Assembly: GCF_900110645.1 (NCBI RefSeq)
Contig: NZ_FOFB01000015.1
Span: 1 to 64,000 of the forward strand
Direction of reading: 5' to 3'
Source of the DNA: Neolewinella agarilytica
GTDB lineage: Bacteria; Bacteroidota; Bacteroidia; Chitinophagales; Saprospiraceae
Length of the DNA: 64,000 nt
Positions 51,996 through 60,326 of the stretch are shown one piece after another. Under the pieces are notes generated by a model. The model worked only from the letters and a program-made list of their open reading frames with translations. It was not told the origin of the DNA and ran no database searches. The translations under genes and the position numbers were made by a program. Position 1 is the stretch's first letter. The number at the start of each line of letters is the position of its first letter.

Positions 51996-53570
51996 ATGGG
52001 AAGTACGATCCTTGAGATAAAACTATCACCCGCCGACCTTCACAATGAGGAAGCGCTTCGCCGTGCCGTTCTTCGGCAGGGCTCGTTAGCTCCGGCTGAC
52101 GTTGGAGAAATTCACGTGGAACGCCGTAGCGTAGACGCCAGAGGACGCCCGGTTTTCCGGTTACGGGTCAGCATTTTACCTCCGGGAGAAGAACGCTCTC
52201 CCGAAACGCCCTACTCTTCCCTGTTCAAGGATGTATCTGATGCACCAGAGGTGGTCATCATCGGTTGCGGCCCGGCGGGAATGTTTGCGGCCCTGGAGCT
52301 GATTGAACTGGGGCTTCGCCCCATTATTATCGAGCGCGGGAAAGACGTACAGGCCCGCCGCCGTAGCCTTCGGGCCATTCAACAATTCGGTGAAGTAGAC
52401 CCGAACTCCAACTATTGCTTTGGGGAAGGAGGCGCTGGCACCTACTCCGACGGGAAGCTCTACACCCGCAGCCTCAAACGGGGCAATTATCTGAAAGCGC
52501 TTCACCTCCTGGCAGAGCACGGCGCCCAGCCCGATATTCTTATTGACGCTCACCCGCACATCGGCTCCAACAAATTACCAAAGGTGGTGGCAAATATGCG
52601 GCAAAGCATCCTGGACTATGGCGGAGACATTCGCTTTGGCCACCGGCTAATCGAATTAGAGCGCACGAAGGAAGATATACAGGCACTCATCATTACCAAT
52701 GAAGCGGGGGAAGATTACCGGCTGACCGCCAGTGCCTACATTTTTGCTACCGGTCATTCCGCCCGGGACGTTTATCATCTTCTTCACCGTCACGACATCC
52801 GGATGGAGGCTAAGCCCTTTGCCTTAGGTGTCCGGATCGAGCATCCGCAAGCGCTGATCGATAAGATTCAGTACCGGCAAGAGCAACGGGAAGAGAATTT
52901 ACCCGCCAGTAGCTACAAACTCGTCACCCAGGTCAAAGACCGGGGCGTATTCAGTTTTTGCATGTGCCCGGGTGGCCTGGTGGTACCGGCATCCACCGCT
53001 CCGGGAGAAATCGTAGTGAACGGTATGAGCCTGAGCCGGCGAGACAGTCCCTACGCCAATTCCGGCACCGTCGTAGCGGTGGAGCTGGAAGACCTGAAGC
53101 CTTTTGCCAAGCACGGCGTATTTGCCGGGCTGGAATTCCAACGCTCGGTGGAGCAGACGATGTTTCAGGCATCGGACGGCAGCCAGCGCGCGCCAGCGGC
53201 GCGACTGACGGACTTCGCCAATGGCCGGGTTTCCTCCTCACTACCAGAGACGAGCTACATTCCGGGTCTAATTTCCTCACCAATGCATGAGCTTTTGCCC
53301 AGTAGCATTTATAGTCGCCTGCAGCAGGGAGTGAAAGACTTCAGCAGAAAAATGAAGGGCTACTTCACCGAAGAAGCCAACGTAATTGGTACGGAAAGCA
53401 GAACTTCCAGCCCCATTCGCATCCCGCGGAACCGGGAAACCTTCCAGCACCCTGACCTGAATAATCTTTACCCCTGCGGAGAAGGTGCGGGCTACGCCGG
53501 CGGCATTTTGAGTGCAGCGATGGACGGGCAGAATGTGGCGCAGGCGGTTTTTAAGTGTGTAGTTCGGTAG
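51996..53570 (+). CDS. FAD-dependent dehydrogenase (COG2509-like)
   Basis: The 524-residue protein has an N-terminal domain of about 85 residues, then the FAD-binding Rossmann motif VVIIGCGPAGMFAALELIELG with the Glu of IIIERG. A second conserved segment is CFGEGGAGTYSDGKLYTR. Near the C-terminus is LYPCGEGAGYAGGILSAAMDG, the second FAD contact typical of COG2509 dehydrogenases. These enzymes are widespread, of unknown substrate. It is 25 bases upstream of the next gene, which may be co-transcribed. Confidence 0.92.
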   Translation: MGSTILEIKLSPADLHNEEALRRAVLRQGSLAPADVGEIHVERRSVDARGRPVFRLRVSILPPGEERSPETPYSSLFKDVSDAPEVVIIGCGPAGMFAALELIELGLRPIIIERGKDVQARRRSLRAIQQFGEVDPNSNYCFGEGGAGTYSDGKLYTRSLKRGNYLKALHLLAEHGAQPDILIDAHPHIGSNKLPKVVANMRQSILDYGGDIRFGHRLIELERTKEDIQALIITNEAGEDYRLTASAYIFATGHSARDVYHLLHRHDIRMEAKPFALGVRIEHPQALIDKIQYRQEQREENLPASSYKLVTQVKDRGVFSFCMCPGGLVVPASTAPGEIVVNGMSLSRRDSPYANSGTVVAVELEDLKPFAKHGVFAGLEFQRSVEQTMFQASDGSQRAPAARLTDFANGRVSSSLPETSYIPGLISSPMHELLPSSIYSRLQQGVKDFSRKMKGYFTEEANVIGTESRTSSPIRIPRNRETFQHPDLNNLYPCGEGAGYAGGILSAAMDGQNVAQAVFKCVVR

Positions 53571-53595
53571 TTTTGCAGTATCGTAGCTACCCATT

Positions 53596-55008
53596 ATGCC
53601 TGCCAGCCAGCTTTCAATTACTCGCCATCTTTGGGGTTCCCTGCTCCTCTCCGCCGGCGTCCTCTATCTGGGCTATGGGGTAGACCGGCAGCAGTTCTGG
53701 TCCTTATTTGGCGCTTTCGTGGTGGCCTTCGGGGGCTACCTGGCGCTGGTATACCGGGCGGAGGCCCGGTATTTGAAGCCGCTGATCGGTCTGGGGATAT
53801 TGCTTCGGGTGGCCCTGGTGTTCGCCTTCCCGCTGCTAAGCGACGACGTCTATCGCTTCATCTGGGACGGGAACCTGATCGTAGCGGGCGAAAACCCTTT
53901 CGCGCACTTACCGGCATACTACCTGGAGGCAGGAAATCAAATTCCGGGCCTGACTCCGGAGCTTTTTGCCAGGCTCAACTCACCAGACTACTACACGATT
54001 TACCCACCCATTGCGCAGGGCGTGTTTACGGCTTCCGCCTGGCTGAGCCCGGGCAGTTGGTACGGTGCAGCGGTGGTGATGAAGCTGTTTTTGCTGCTCT
54101 GCGAGCTGGGCTCGCTTTGGGTGATGTGGCGGTTATTGGGCGCGGGGCCGCAGGTGCAATGGCAGGTTGAAAAGAGCAAAGATCAGCGACCTCGTCTCCT
54201 CTACTACTGGCTCAACCCACTCATTCTCGTCGAGATCACGGGCAACCTCCACTTCGAAGGCGCAATGGTCTTCTTCCTGTTACTGGCTTATTACCTGCTA
54301 CAACGAAGTAAATTGGTAGCAGGTGCCGTTGCCATGGCAGCCTCGGTAGCGAGTAAGTTGTTGCCGTTGATGTTGTTGCCGTTTTTGATTAGGCGGCTCA
54401 TCAAGGGATCTCCCTTTAAGATCAGGTCTGTAGTCGAGTCGTATCGATATCTCCGCCGCTTCCTGCTTTTCTCCTTAACCTTCGGTATCACCTGCCTGCT
54501 CTTCTTCCTTCCCTTTCTGCTCTCTCCTGACTTTCTGGAGGGTTTCCAGAGTAGCCTGGAGTTGTACCAGCGCAAGTTCGAGTTCAACGCCAGCCTCTAC
54601 TATTTAGCGCGGGCCTATGGCTATTTTGACGTAGGCTGGAACCAGATCGCCGTCTTTGGCCCACTACTGGCCAAAGCCTCCGCCGTCGGGATTCTGCTGA
54701 TGGCACTGCTCGACCGGCGAAGTGACTGGGCCTCCCTGGCCGCTGGCTGGCTTTTTGCCTTCGTGCTGTACCTGCTTTGCGCCACAACCGTCCACCCCTG
54801 GTACCTGAGCGTACCGATTGCGCTCAGTGTGTTCACCCGCTGGCGCTTTCCGCTGGTGTGGTCGTTCCTGATCATGCTCACTTACACGAACTATCTGACG
54901 GTGCCCTACGAAGAGAATCTCTGGCTGGTGGGGACTGAATATCTCTTAGTGCTGGGCTTTGCCTTGTGGGAATGGCGACGTGTACCCACAGCTTCAGCCG
55001 TAGGGTAA
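53596..55008 (+). CDS. Multi-pass membrane glycosyltransferase-like protein (GT-C type)
   Basis: The 470-residue protein has about 11-12 hydrophobic helices. The first luminal loop carries FPLLSDDVYRFIWDGNLIVAGENPFAH, a pattern with acidic residues and a later PPIAQ as seen in lipid-linked mannosyl or hexosyltransferases of GT-C/GT87 type. YYWLNPLILVEITGNLHFEG is another conserved-looking part. A copy of the dispersed motif encodes LLGAGPQVQWQ at 54138-54161 in a loop. Substrate unknown. Confidence 0.82.
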   Translation: MPASQLSITRHLWGSLLLSAGVLYLGYGVDRQQFWSLFGAFVVAFGGYLALVYRAEARYLKPLIGLGILLRVALVFAFPLLSDDVYRFIWDGNLIVAGENPFAHLPAYYLEAGNQIPGLTPELFARLNSPDYYTIYPPIAQGVFTASAWLSPGSWYGAAVVMKLFLLLCELGSLWVMWRLLGAGPQVQWQVEKSKDQRPRLLYYWLNPLILVEITGNLHFEGAMVFFLLLAYYLLQRSKLVAGAVAMAASVASKLLPLMLLPFLIRRLIKGSPFKIRSVVESYRYLRRFLLFSLTFGITCLLFFLPFLLSPDFLEGFQSSLELYQRKFEFNASLYYLARAYGYFDVGWNQIAVFGPLLAKASAVGILLMALLDRRSDWASLAAGWLFAFVLYLLCATTVHPWYLSVPIALSVFTRWRFPLVWSFLIMLTYTNYLTVPYEENLWLVGTEYLLVLGFALWEWRRVPTASAVG

Positions 55009-55090
55009 ATTGTCAGGCTGCGGCTAAAGCCGAAAATAGTGTACAACTAACTCCCCCTTTTTTTCGTCTATATATCAAAGCCCTCCGCCG

Positions 55091-56539
55091 ATGAGACGTC
55101 TCCTTTTCCCCCTGCTTCTTGCTACCATCCTCTGCACCTGCGTCCGCGCCCAGGTACTGACGGTAAGCGATGAACTGACCATGCGTAGCGATACGGAGTA
55201 CAATTTGATCGGTAAGCTCGGCGGTCAGGTGCTACTCTTTCAGGACCGCGACACCAGGCATCTGCTGACCGCCTACGACCGTAATATGCGTCAGAGCTGG
55301 GAAAAAGAACTCGAACTCCGTGGTCGCAACATTCGCCTGATGGAAACCGTCGCGAAACAAGACGGAACCGGTTTCCACCTGCTCTACCTCTTCCGCGAAA
55401 AGGGTAGAAATTTTCTTCAGTTAGATCAGTATAATCCTGCCGGGAATCTTCAGGACAGCGTCACCCTGGTTGACTTCGGTGCCTTTTTTACTACCCCCGA
55501 AGACCAGAGCTTTCGCTCTGACGATGAGAAAAAGCTGGTCCTTCTGATTGCAGAACAGCAAACGAAGGTTCGCTCCATTGGCATTGACCTGGAGAATATG
55601 GAATTGCTCTACGACATCGAAACGGAGCCCGAGAAATTCTTTTTTAATGACGACTTCATGCAGGCGGAAGTCACGAACGAAGGAGATCTCTACTTCATCA
55701 TTGAGCGAGACAATTTTCGCAGTAAACGAAAGGAACACAAATACGAGGTGCACACCTTCCGGGCTGCTGACCGACAGGTCAGCTTCTTCGAAATTCCGAT
55801 GGGAGACAGCCTGACCTACGATATTTACTTCCGCTACGACAACACTAACCGGCAGCTCGTGGCCGGCGGGCTTTACACCACTAAAGATTTCAACCGCGCG
55901 GACGGCTATTACTGGCTAAACATTGACCCGGCCAATCCGACACAAGCCTCCCCCCGTTTCACCCCTTTTCCTACTACCTTGATCAGGAATATTGAGGGTA
56001 AGAAGTTCAACAAAAAAAATCCGGGCATCGATGAATTGTCCGTTCGGGACCTTGTTCTTCGTCAGGACGGCGGAGGGCTAATCATTACCGAGAGAAACCG
56101 GCAGCTGGAACGAAGAAGTAACGCCAGCAGAACGCAGGTAGTGAATAATTATGGGATCCGCCCGCTGGTGGATTACCACTATGACGAGATGATCGTCTTC
56201 AGCATTCACCCGGATGGGAAGCCGCACTGGAGTAATATCCTCCATAAGAAACAATACAGTCAGGATGATGGCGGGGTCTACTCTGGTTACCTCCTGATGG
56301 AGAATCCACGCAGTCTGCGTTTTCTCTTCAACGATGAGATTCGCTTCGAAAACACGGTTAGTGAGTACGTTGTCAATGGCCGCGGAGAGTTTGACCGCAA
56401 CAGCTTGTTTCACACCCGGGACCTGAACATGCGTCTTCGCTTTCGCGATGGCGTTCAGGTGGCGGCCAACGAGGTGGTTTTACCCAGTGAACACCGGAAT
56501 AAATTGCGCCTCGTGAAGATGACGTACGAAGTAAAATAG
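55091..56539 (+). CDS. Secreted protein of unknown function
   Basis: The 482-residue protein begins with a signal peptide whose end (LCTCVRA|Q) is encoded by a copy of the dispersed TGCACCTGCGTCCGCGCC motif at 55131-55150. The mature part has repeated beta-propeller-like strands without known motif (HLLTAYDRNMRQSWEKELEL, FHLLYLFREKGRNFLQLDQYN, GDLYFIIERDNF). I do not recognise the family. It follows the membrane protein after 82 bases on the same strand. Confidence 0.78.
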   Translation: MRRLLFPLLLATILCTCVRAQVLTVSDELTMRSDTEYNLIGKLGGQVLLFQDRDTRHLLTAYDRNMRQSWEKELELRGRNIRLMETVAKQDGTGFHLLYLFREKGRNFLQLDQYNPAGNLQDSVTLVDFGAFFTTPEDQSFRSDDEKKLVLLIAEQQTKVRSIGIDLENMELLYDIETEPEKFFFNDDFMQAEVTNEGDLYFIIERDNFRSKRKEHKYEVHTFRAADRQVSFFEIPMGDSLTYDIYFRYDNTNRQLVAGGLYTTKDFNRADGYYWLNIDPANPTQASPRFTPFPTTLIRNIEGKKFNKKNPGIDELSVRDLVLRQDGGGLIITERNRQLERRSNASRTQVVNNYGIRPLVDYHYDEMIVFSIHPDGKPHWSNILHKKQYSQDDGGVYSGYLLMENPRSLRFLFNDEIRFENTVSEYVVNGRGEFDRNSLFHTRDLNMRLRFRDGVQVAANEVVLPSEHRNKLRLVKMTYEVK

Positions 56540-56658
56540 CTTCGCCTCCGGCAAAGCACTACTCCTAAGAACAGTTTTTACCGAAGGCGAAGCCTAAAAG
56601 CGAAAGCGCGCAGCGTCTTTCGCGTCTAACGCAGCCTAAATCTGGAATGGCGAAGCCA

Positions 56659-57294
56659 TTAGCGATTTGGCTGCGGCGTAGTGCGCAGGTAAGGCTTAAT
56701 CACCTTATGTCCCTTGGGGAATTTATCAGGAATATCCTCTGTTTTGATGCTTGGGGAGACGACGACGTCTTCGCCATCTTTCCAGTCTACGGGAGTAGCG
56801 ACGGAGTAGCCGTCAGTGAGCTGGAGGCTGTCAAGAACGCGGAGAATTTCCTGGAAGTTACGGCCCGTTGAGGGTGGGTAAGTCAGCGTCAGACGTACCT
56901 TTTTATTCGGATCGATGATATACACCGAACGGACGGTAAACTTCGCATCAGCTTCGGGGTGCATCATATCATAAGCAACGGCGACCTTTTTGTCGGGATC
57001 GGCAATAATGGGGAAATTCATTTCTACCTGTTGCGTTTCCTCAATGTCCTTGAGCCAGCTCATGTGGCTGTCAAGATCATCGACACTGAGCGCGATAGCT
57101 TTGGCATTACGACGTTCGAACTCCTCCTTCAGGGCTGCAGTACGACCCAGTTCGGTGGTACAAACCGGGGTAAAGTCGCTTGGGTGGCTGTAAAGAATGA
57201 CCCAGCTGTCGCCAGCCCAATCATAAAAGTTAATGTCCCCCATAGTCGTTTGGGAGTTAAAGTCGGGAGCGGTTTCGCCTAAGCGGATGGGCAT
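56659..57294 (-). CDS. 1-Cys peroxiredoxin (Prx6 type)
   Basis: The start is the ATG at 57294 (MPIRLGETAPDFNSQT); the frame further upstream is not conserved-looking. The 211-residue protein has the peroxidatic Cys in HPSDFTPVCTTELGR and the Prx6-type extended C-terminus with PPSTGRNFQEILRVLDSLQL. No resolving Cys is visible, so it is 1-Cys and needs an outside reductant. It reduces hydrogen peroxide and organic peroxides. Confidence 0.95.
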   Translation of the reverse strand: MPIRLGETAPDFNSQTTMGDINFYDWAGDSWVILYSHPSDFTPVCTTELGRTAALKEEFERRNAKAIALSVDDLDSHMSWLKDIEETQQVEMNFPIIADPDKKVAVAYDMMHPEADAKFTVRSVYIIDPNKKVRLTLTYPPSTGRNFQEILRVLDSLQLTDGYSVATPVDWKDGEDVVVSPSIKTEDIPDKFPKGHKVIKPYLRTTPQPNR

Positions 57295-57383
57295 AGTATT
57301 TTGGGTTTTGTTGAGTAAGAAGAACGCAATCGGGATGGTTTCAGTTTCGGGTACCACGAACCAAGTTGGGGTTAATTCATTCT

Positions 57384-57527
57384 TTAATCACCTTTACGGG
57401 AGCTGATCACGATGTGGCGGGCCATTTCTTCTTTCAGGAACAGGAAGTGCTGGCCGGATTCATCCGCCGGGTGCTGCGAGGAGATACATTTCAGGAGCGG
57501 GTCTTGCGAAACAGGTAAGTCAAACAC
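57384..57527 (-). CDS. Possible short ORF downstream of the hydrolase gene
   Basis: A GTG at 57527 opens a 47-residue frame ending at TAA 57384 (MFDLPVSQDPLLKCISS..., ARHIVISSRKGD). Codon use looks like that of the host and it follows the hydrolase gene by 25 bases on the same strand. A plus-strand frame through the same bases is also open, so either may be a shadow. No family recognised. Confidence 0.3.
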   Translation of the reverse strand: MFDLPVSQDPLLKCISSQHPADESGQHFLFLKEEMARHIVISSRKGD

Positions 57528-57552
57528 TGATTCAATAGCAGATTCTATTATT

Positions 57553-58509
57553 CTAGCGGTAATAATCGCTCACTCCGCCACTCGCCGCCAGGTCTGCTTC
57601 ACTGACGATCGCTGGCAGGGGTTCGATATCGCCTTCATTAACCTTTGCTCCTTCCGGCAGGATGCCGTCTAAAAGGAAAGCCAATACTGCCCGGGTGACC
57701 CCGGCAGTTCCCAGGTGGTGCCCGGCTCCTTTGGGTGTGTAAACCGCACTTCCTTTCCAGTGGCTGTGATTGCGCAGGGTGTTGCGAAAGGCGACCACCT
57801 TGTCTTCCGGATCGTGTACGAGCAGTGCCTTTACCTCCGGTAGCAACGTAGCATTTCTGGCCACGTCGAACTCATCGAGGCTGCGGCCCGTGCGCTGCTC
57901 GATGTAGGCCTGCATTTGATCAAAAATAACAGACCGCAGGCCGAGGCTGGCTGCGAAAGTGAGAAAGATCCATTTCACTTCCGAAAAGACTCCCATAACG
58001 ACCGCACGCCGGGGGCGCAACTCTTTTGGCAGGGTAGTCAACGCTTCCACCAGGCAACCTCCGCCAAAGGAATGGCAAAGCACTAGATCACAGCCGCCGG
58101 TTCGTTGCAGGACCGCTACTTCCAGGGCGACGTATCGTGGGTAGTCCAGGCTCCCTTTACCCGCCAGGCCATGGCCGGGCGGATCAAAAGCAACCACCCG
58201 GTACCCTGCCTCCGTCAGGGCAGGAACGTAGTGACGCCACCGACCAGCGTTATAGGCCCAGCCATAGGCGCAGAATACGACCGGAGCATCCGCTTTACCC
58301 CAGCTGTATACCGGAATAGTAACGCCTTCATGCTTAAAGTCATGCCGGTCCGCCGTTTTCAGGAAAGCCAACTCTTTAGCCCGTACGTTGGGCTTAGGGG
58401 GAGCGGTGAACAGGCGAAAGGCCAGTTTGCCCGCCATAGCCGGATTAACGTAAGACAGCGCATTTAGCCCCAGGCCCAGGCTTTTGAATGCCATTGCTTT
58501 GATGCTCAT
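57553..58509 (-). CDS. Alpha/beta hydrolase
   Basis: The 318-residue protein has the alpha/beta-hydrolase fold: oxyanion segment CAYGWAYNAGRW, AFDPPGHGLAG, nucleophile Ser in CHSFGGG (the first Gly of GxSxG replaced by Cys), acid near LLVHDPEDKVV and His in GAGHHLGT. The N-terminus has a short hydrophobic or amphipathic stretch but no clean signal peptide. It overlaps the TetR gene by 4 bases (ATGA), so both are co-transcribed and probably controlled by that regulator. The substrate is unknown. Confidence 0.9.
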   Translation of the reverse strand: MSIKAMAFKSLGLGLNALSYVNPAMAGKLAFRLFTAPPKPNVRAKELAFLKTADRHDFKHEGVTIPVYSWGKADAPVVFCAYGWAYNAGRWRHYVPALTEAGYRVVAFDPPGHGLAGKGSLDYPRYVALEVAVLQRTGGCDLVLCHSFGGGCLVEALTTLPKELRPRRAVVMGVFSEVKWIFLTFAASLGLRSVIFDQMQAYIEQRTGRSLDEFDVARNATLLPEVKALLVHDPEDKVVAFRNTLRNHSHWKGSAVYTPKGAGHHLGTAGVTRAVLAFLLDGILPEGAKVNEGDIEPLPAIVSEADLAASGGVSDYYR

Positions 58510-59084
58510 TGGGAAGAAGTTGTGATGGGTAAATGAAGGTTCTCCAGACTGCGGTCAATCAGTCGTTCCAGGTGAACCGGGTCTCGGTAGAGCTTGAAGA
58601 GTAAGACGCTGCCCTGATAGTCAGCGAAGAGCCGGTAAGCCCGTTCGGTTGCTTCCTCTTCGGAGAAACGCTCCGTTAAAAGGCGCTGCATCGCCGCTAA
58701 CCACTTTTCGTGAAACTGCCGTAGCTCGGGGGCAAATTCGCCATCTACTCCTGTCTCCAAAATGCTATTGGCAAAGAAGCAGCCACTGCCCTCGTTGAGA
58801 AGACAAAGTTCGAAATGCTTCCGCTCAAAAGCTTCGAACCTGGTTTCCAGGTCCTCTTCTCTGTCAACAATCGAGAGCACTTTGCGCTCGTACCAATCAA
58901 TGGCAAACGCAATCACTGCACGCATTACGCCAGCCTTGCTGCCGAAGTGATGCAGGATACCGGCCTTACCCAGGCCTGCCGCATCCGCCAATTGTTGTAG
59001 CGAAGTATGGTGATAGCCATGGCGGTGAAACACCGCCCAGGCAGAACGAAGGATGGCCTCCGGAGTAGTTTTAAGTTTGGGCAT
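58506..59084 (-). CDS. TetR/AcrR-family transcriptional regulator
   Basis: The 192-residue protein has the TetR helix-turn-helix at residues about 5-50 (ILRSAWAVFHRHGYHHTSLQQLADAAGLGKAGILHHFGSK). The C-terminal ligand domain resembles the NemR/YxaF-type (FANSILETG segment). A perfect palindrome at 59093-59116, just upstream of the ATG, is a good candidate for its own operator. It lies in an operon with the hydrolase, so the ligand may be that enzyme's substrate. Confidence 0.93.
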   Translation of the reverse strand: MPKLKTTPEAILRSAWAVFHRHGYHHTSLQQLADAAGLGKAGILHHFGSKAGVMRAVIAFAIDWYERKVLSIVDREEDLETRFEAFERKHFELCLLNEGSGCFFANSILETGVDGEFAPELRQFHEKWLAAMQRLLTERFSEEEATERAYRLFADYQGSVLLFKLYRDPVHLERLIDRSLENLHLPITTSSQ

Positions 59085-59092
59085 ATTTTTAT

Positions 59093-59116
59093 TTTACCGA
59101 TCGGTTGGTCGGTAAA
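59093..59116. promoter_or_regulatory. Candidate TetR operator
   Basis: TTTACCGA, 8 central bases TCGGTTGG, then TCGGTAAA is a perfect palindrome in its arms and resembles the ACCGACCGGTCGGT-type operators of TetR regulators. It begins 9 bases upstream of the regulator's ATG. Confidence 0.65.
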
Positions 59117-59179
59117 GGTAATAAAAAAATGTGCTCCTGCCCAAATGTTGGGGGGGATAAGTGGTTCTTGAATGTTGTA

Positions 59180-59360
59180 GGGGTCGCGCTTTGCGCTTTA
59201 CTCCCCGGACTACGTGGATGGCTTCGCCATACCACTTCGTCCGGGGCTAAGGATGTTTGATCCCTACAGGATCAGGACTACAGAGTGGTCCAACATCCTT
59301 CGCTCCGGATGAAGGAAGAGGCGAAGCCTCGACGTAATCCGGGGAAGTCATGACCAAGCG
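59180..59360. repeat. GC-rich region with nested inverted repeats
   Basis: CCCCGGAC...GTCCGGGG (about 59202-59245) surrounds a smaller hairpin TGGCTTCGCCA. Then AGGATGTTTGATCC and CAACATCCT form a second pair, and GAGGCGAAGCCTC a third. The region lies between the TetR gene and phhA and shows no coding frame. Confidence 0.5.
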
Positions 59361-59376
59361 AACTAAGATCCCGAGG

Positions 59377-60114
59377 CTACTCCATCTCCCAACGCGCCTC
59401 CAGCTCATCCACCACTTTCCACAACTCATTAAAGTCCTGGATTGCAAAATACTTATTCTGCACTTCGGTGATAATGAACTCCTGAGCGAGAACTTCGTCG
59501 AGAACGAAGGGAACCACTTCAACTTTGGGACTATCGAACACATGGCGGGTTTCGCCGTAGCTGGAGCAAATGCCGGCCCCGTATACCTTCACTTCTCCGT
59601 TTTGGCGCATCACGCCAAACTCAATGGTAAACCAGTAGAGGCGCTGGAGTTGGGTTACTTTTTCCTCATCATCTTTAAAGCGAACGCCAAGCTCGCCGAG
59701 GCGGCGGGCAAATTCTCCGTATTCATGGTTGAGGTAGAGGGGGATATGCCCGAAGATGTCATGAAACATATCCGGCTCCTCCAGGTAATCGAGCTGCTCC
59801 TCACTGCGAAGCCAGGTACTGGAGCAAAAGCGACGATTGGCCAGCAGACTAAAAAATTCGTCAACCGGCAAAAAACCTGGAACTACCTTGATGGACCATC
59901 CTTGGGCGGGTAGTAGCCGCCCGTTCAGGTCCGAAAAACGTGGTGGATGGTTAGGGCTGAGGATGGGGTGTAGTGCATCAAGACAGTCCAGGTATTCTTG
60001 ACAGGCCACTTCGCGAAGCGCCTTCATTTGTCGGTCTGCCAGCTTTTTCCATACGGCATAATCGGCCGGAGTGTAAGCGGCATAATCCTGATCGAGGGGA
60101 AGTTTGGCAGTCAT
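59377..60114 (-). CDS. phhA: Phenylalanine 4-monooxygenase
   Basis: The 245-residue enzyme hydroxylates phenylalanine to tyrosine using a pterin cofactor and non-heme iron. The iron site motif is intact: EPDMFHDIFGHIPLYLN (two His) and the Glu in WFTIEFGVM. PGFLPVDEFFSLLANRRF and YGAGICSSYGETRH match the bacterial aromatic amino acid hydroxylases. The length is that of the bacterial single-domain form. A predicted promoter lies at 60135-60167. Confidence 0.95.
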   Translation of the reverse strand: MTAKLPLDQDYAAYTPADYAVWKKLADRQMKALREVACQEYLDCLDALHPILSPNHPPRFSDLNGRLLPAQGWSIKVVPGFLPVDEFFSLLANRRFCSSTWLRSEEQLDYLEEPDMFHDIFGHIPLYLNHEYGEFARRLGELGVRFKDDEEKVTQLQRLYWFTIEFGVMRQNGEVKVYGAGICSSYGETRHVFDSPKVEVVPFVLDEVLAQEFIITEVQNKYFAIQDFNELWKVVDELEARWEME

Positions 60115-60134
60115 AATTGATCTTTTTCTTAGAA

Positions 60135-60167
60135 TAAAGATAGTGCAGCAATTGTTGTCTTGGCAAA
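60135..60167 (-). promoter_or_regulatory. Predicted promoter of phhA
   Basis: On the minus strand TTTG at 60167-60164 is followed after 21 bases by TATCTTTA at 60142-60135, one base off the TAnnTTTG consensus, 21 bases upstream of the ATG. Confidence 0.5.
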
Positions 60168-60277
60168 TAAATTTTCTTTAATGGTTTTTTATTCTGCTTC
60201 CACGCGACCTAAAGAAGCCGGTAGCGTAACCAGATACAGCCTGATTGGCTCTAAAGCCTACCGGTCTGCAACTCCCC

Positions 60278-60297
60278 CTTGCACCTGCGGCCGCGCC
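60278..60297 (+). repeat. Dispersed TGCACCTGCG motif (copy upstream of a lipoprotein gene)
   Basis: CTTGCACCTGCGGCCGCGCC lies 29 bases before the ATG at 60327 and is followed by a TTACCTTG box. A similar position relative to a gene start is seen at 43091. Confidence 0.75.
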
Positions 60298-60326
60298 TGC
60301 TTACCTTGTTTGGTAAACGTAGGATC

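Noticed and set aside
57412-57672. Plus-strand 86-codon frame at the end of the hydrolase gene
   Set aside because: It overlaps the conserved end of the hydrolase, and its translation is rich in Cys and Ser without features; the minus-strand short frame is at least equally likely.
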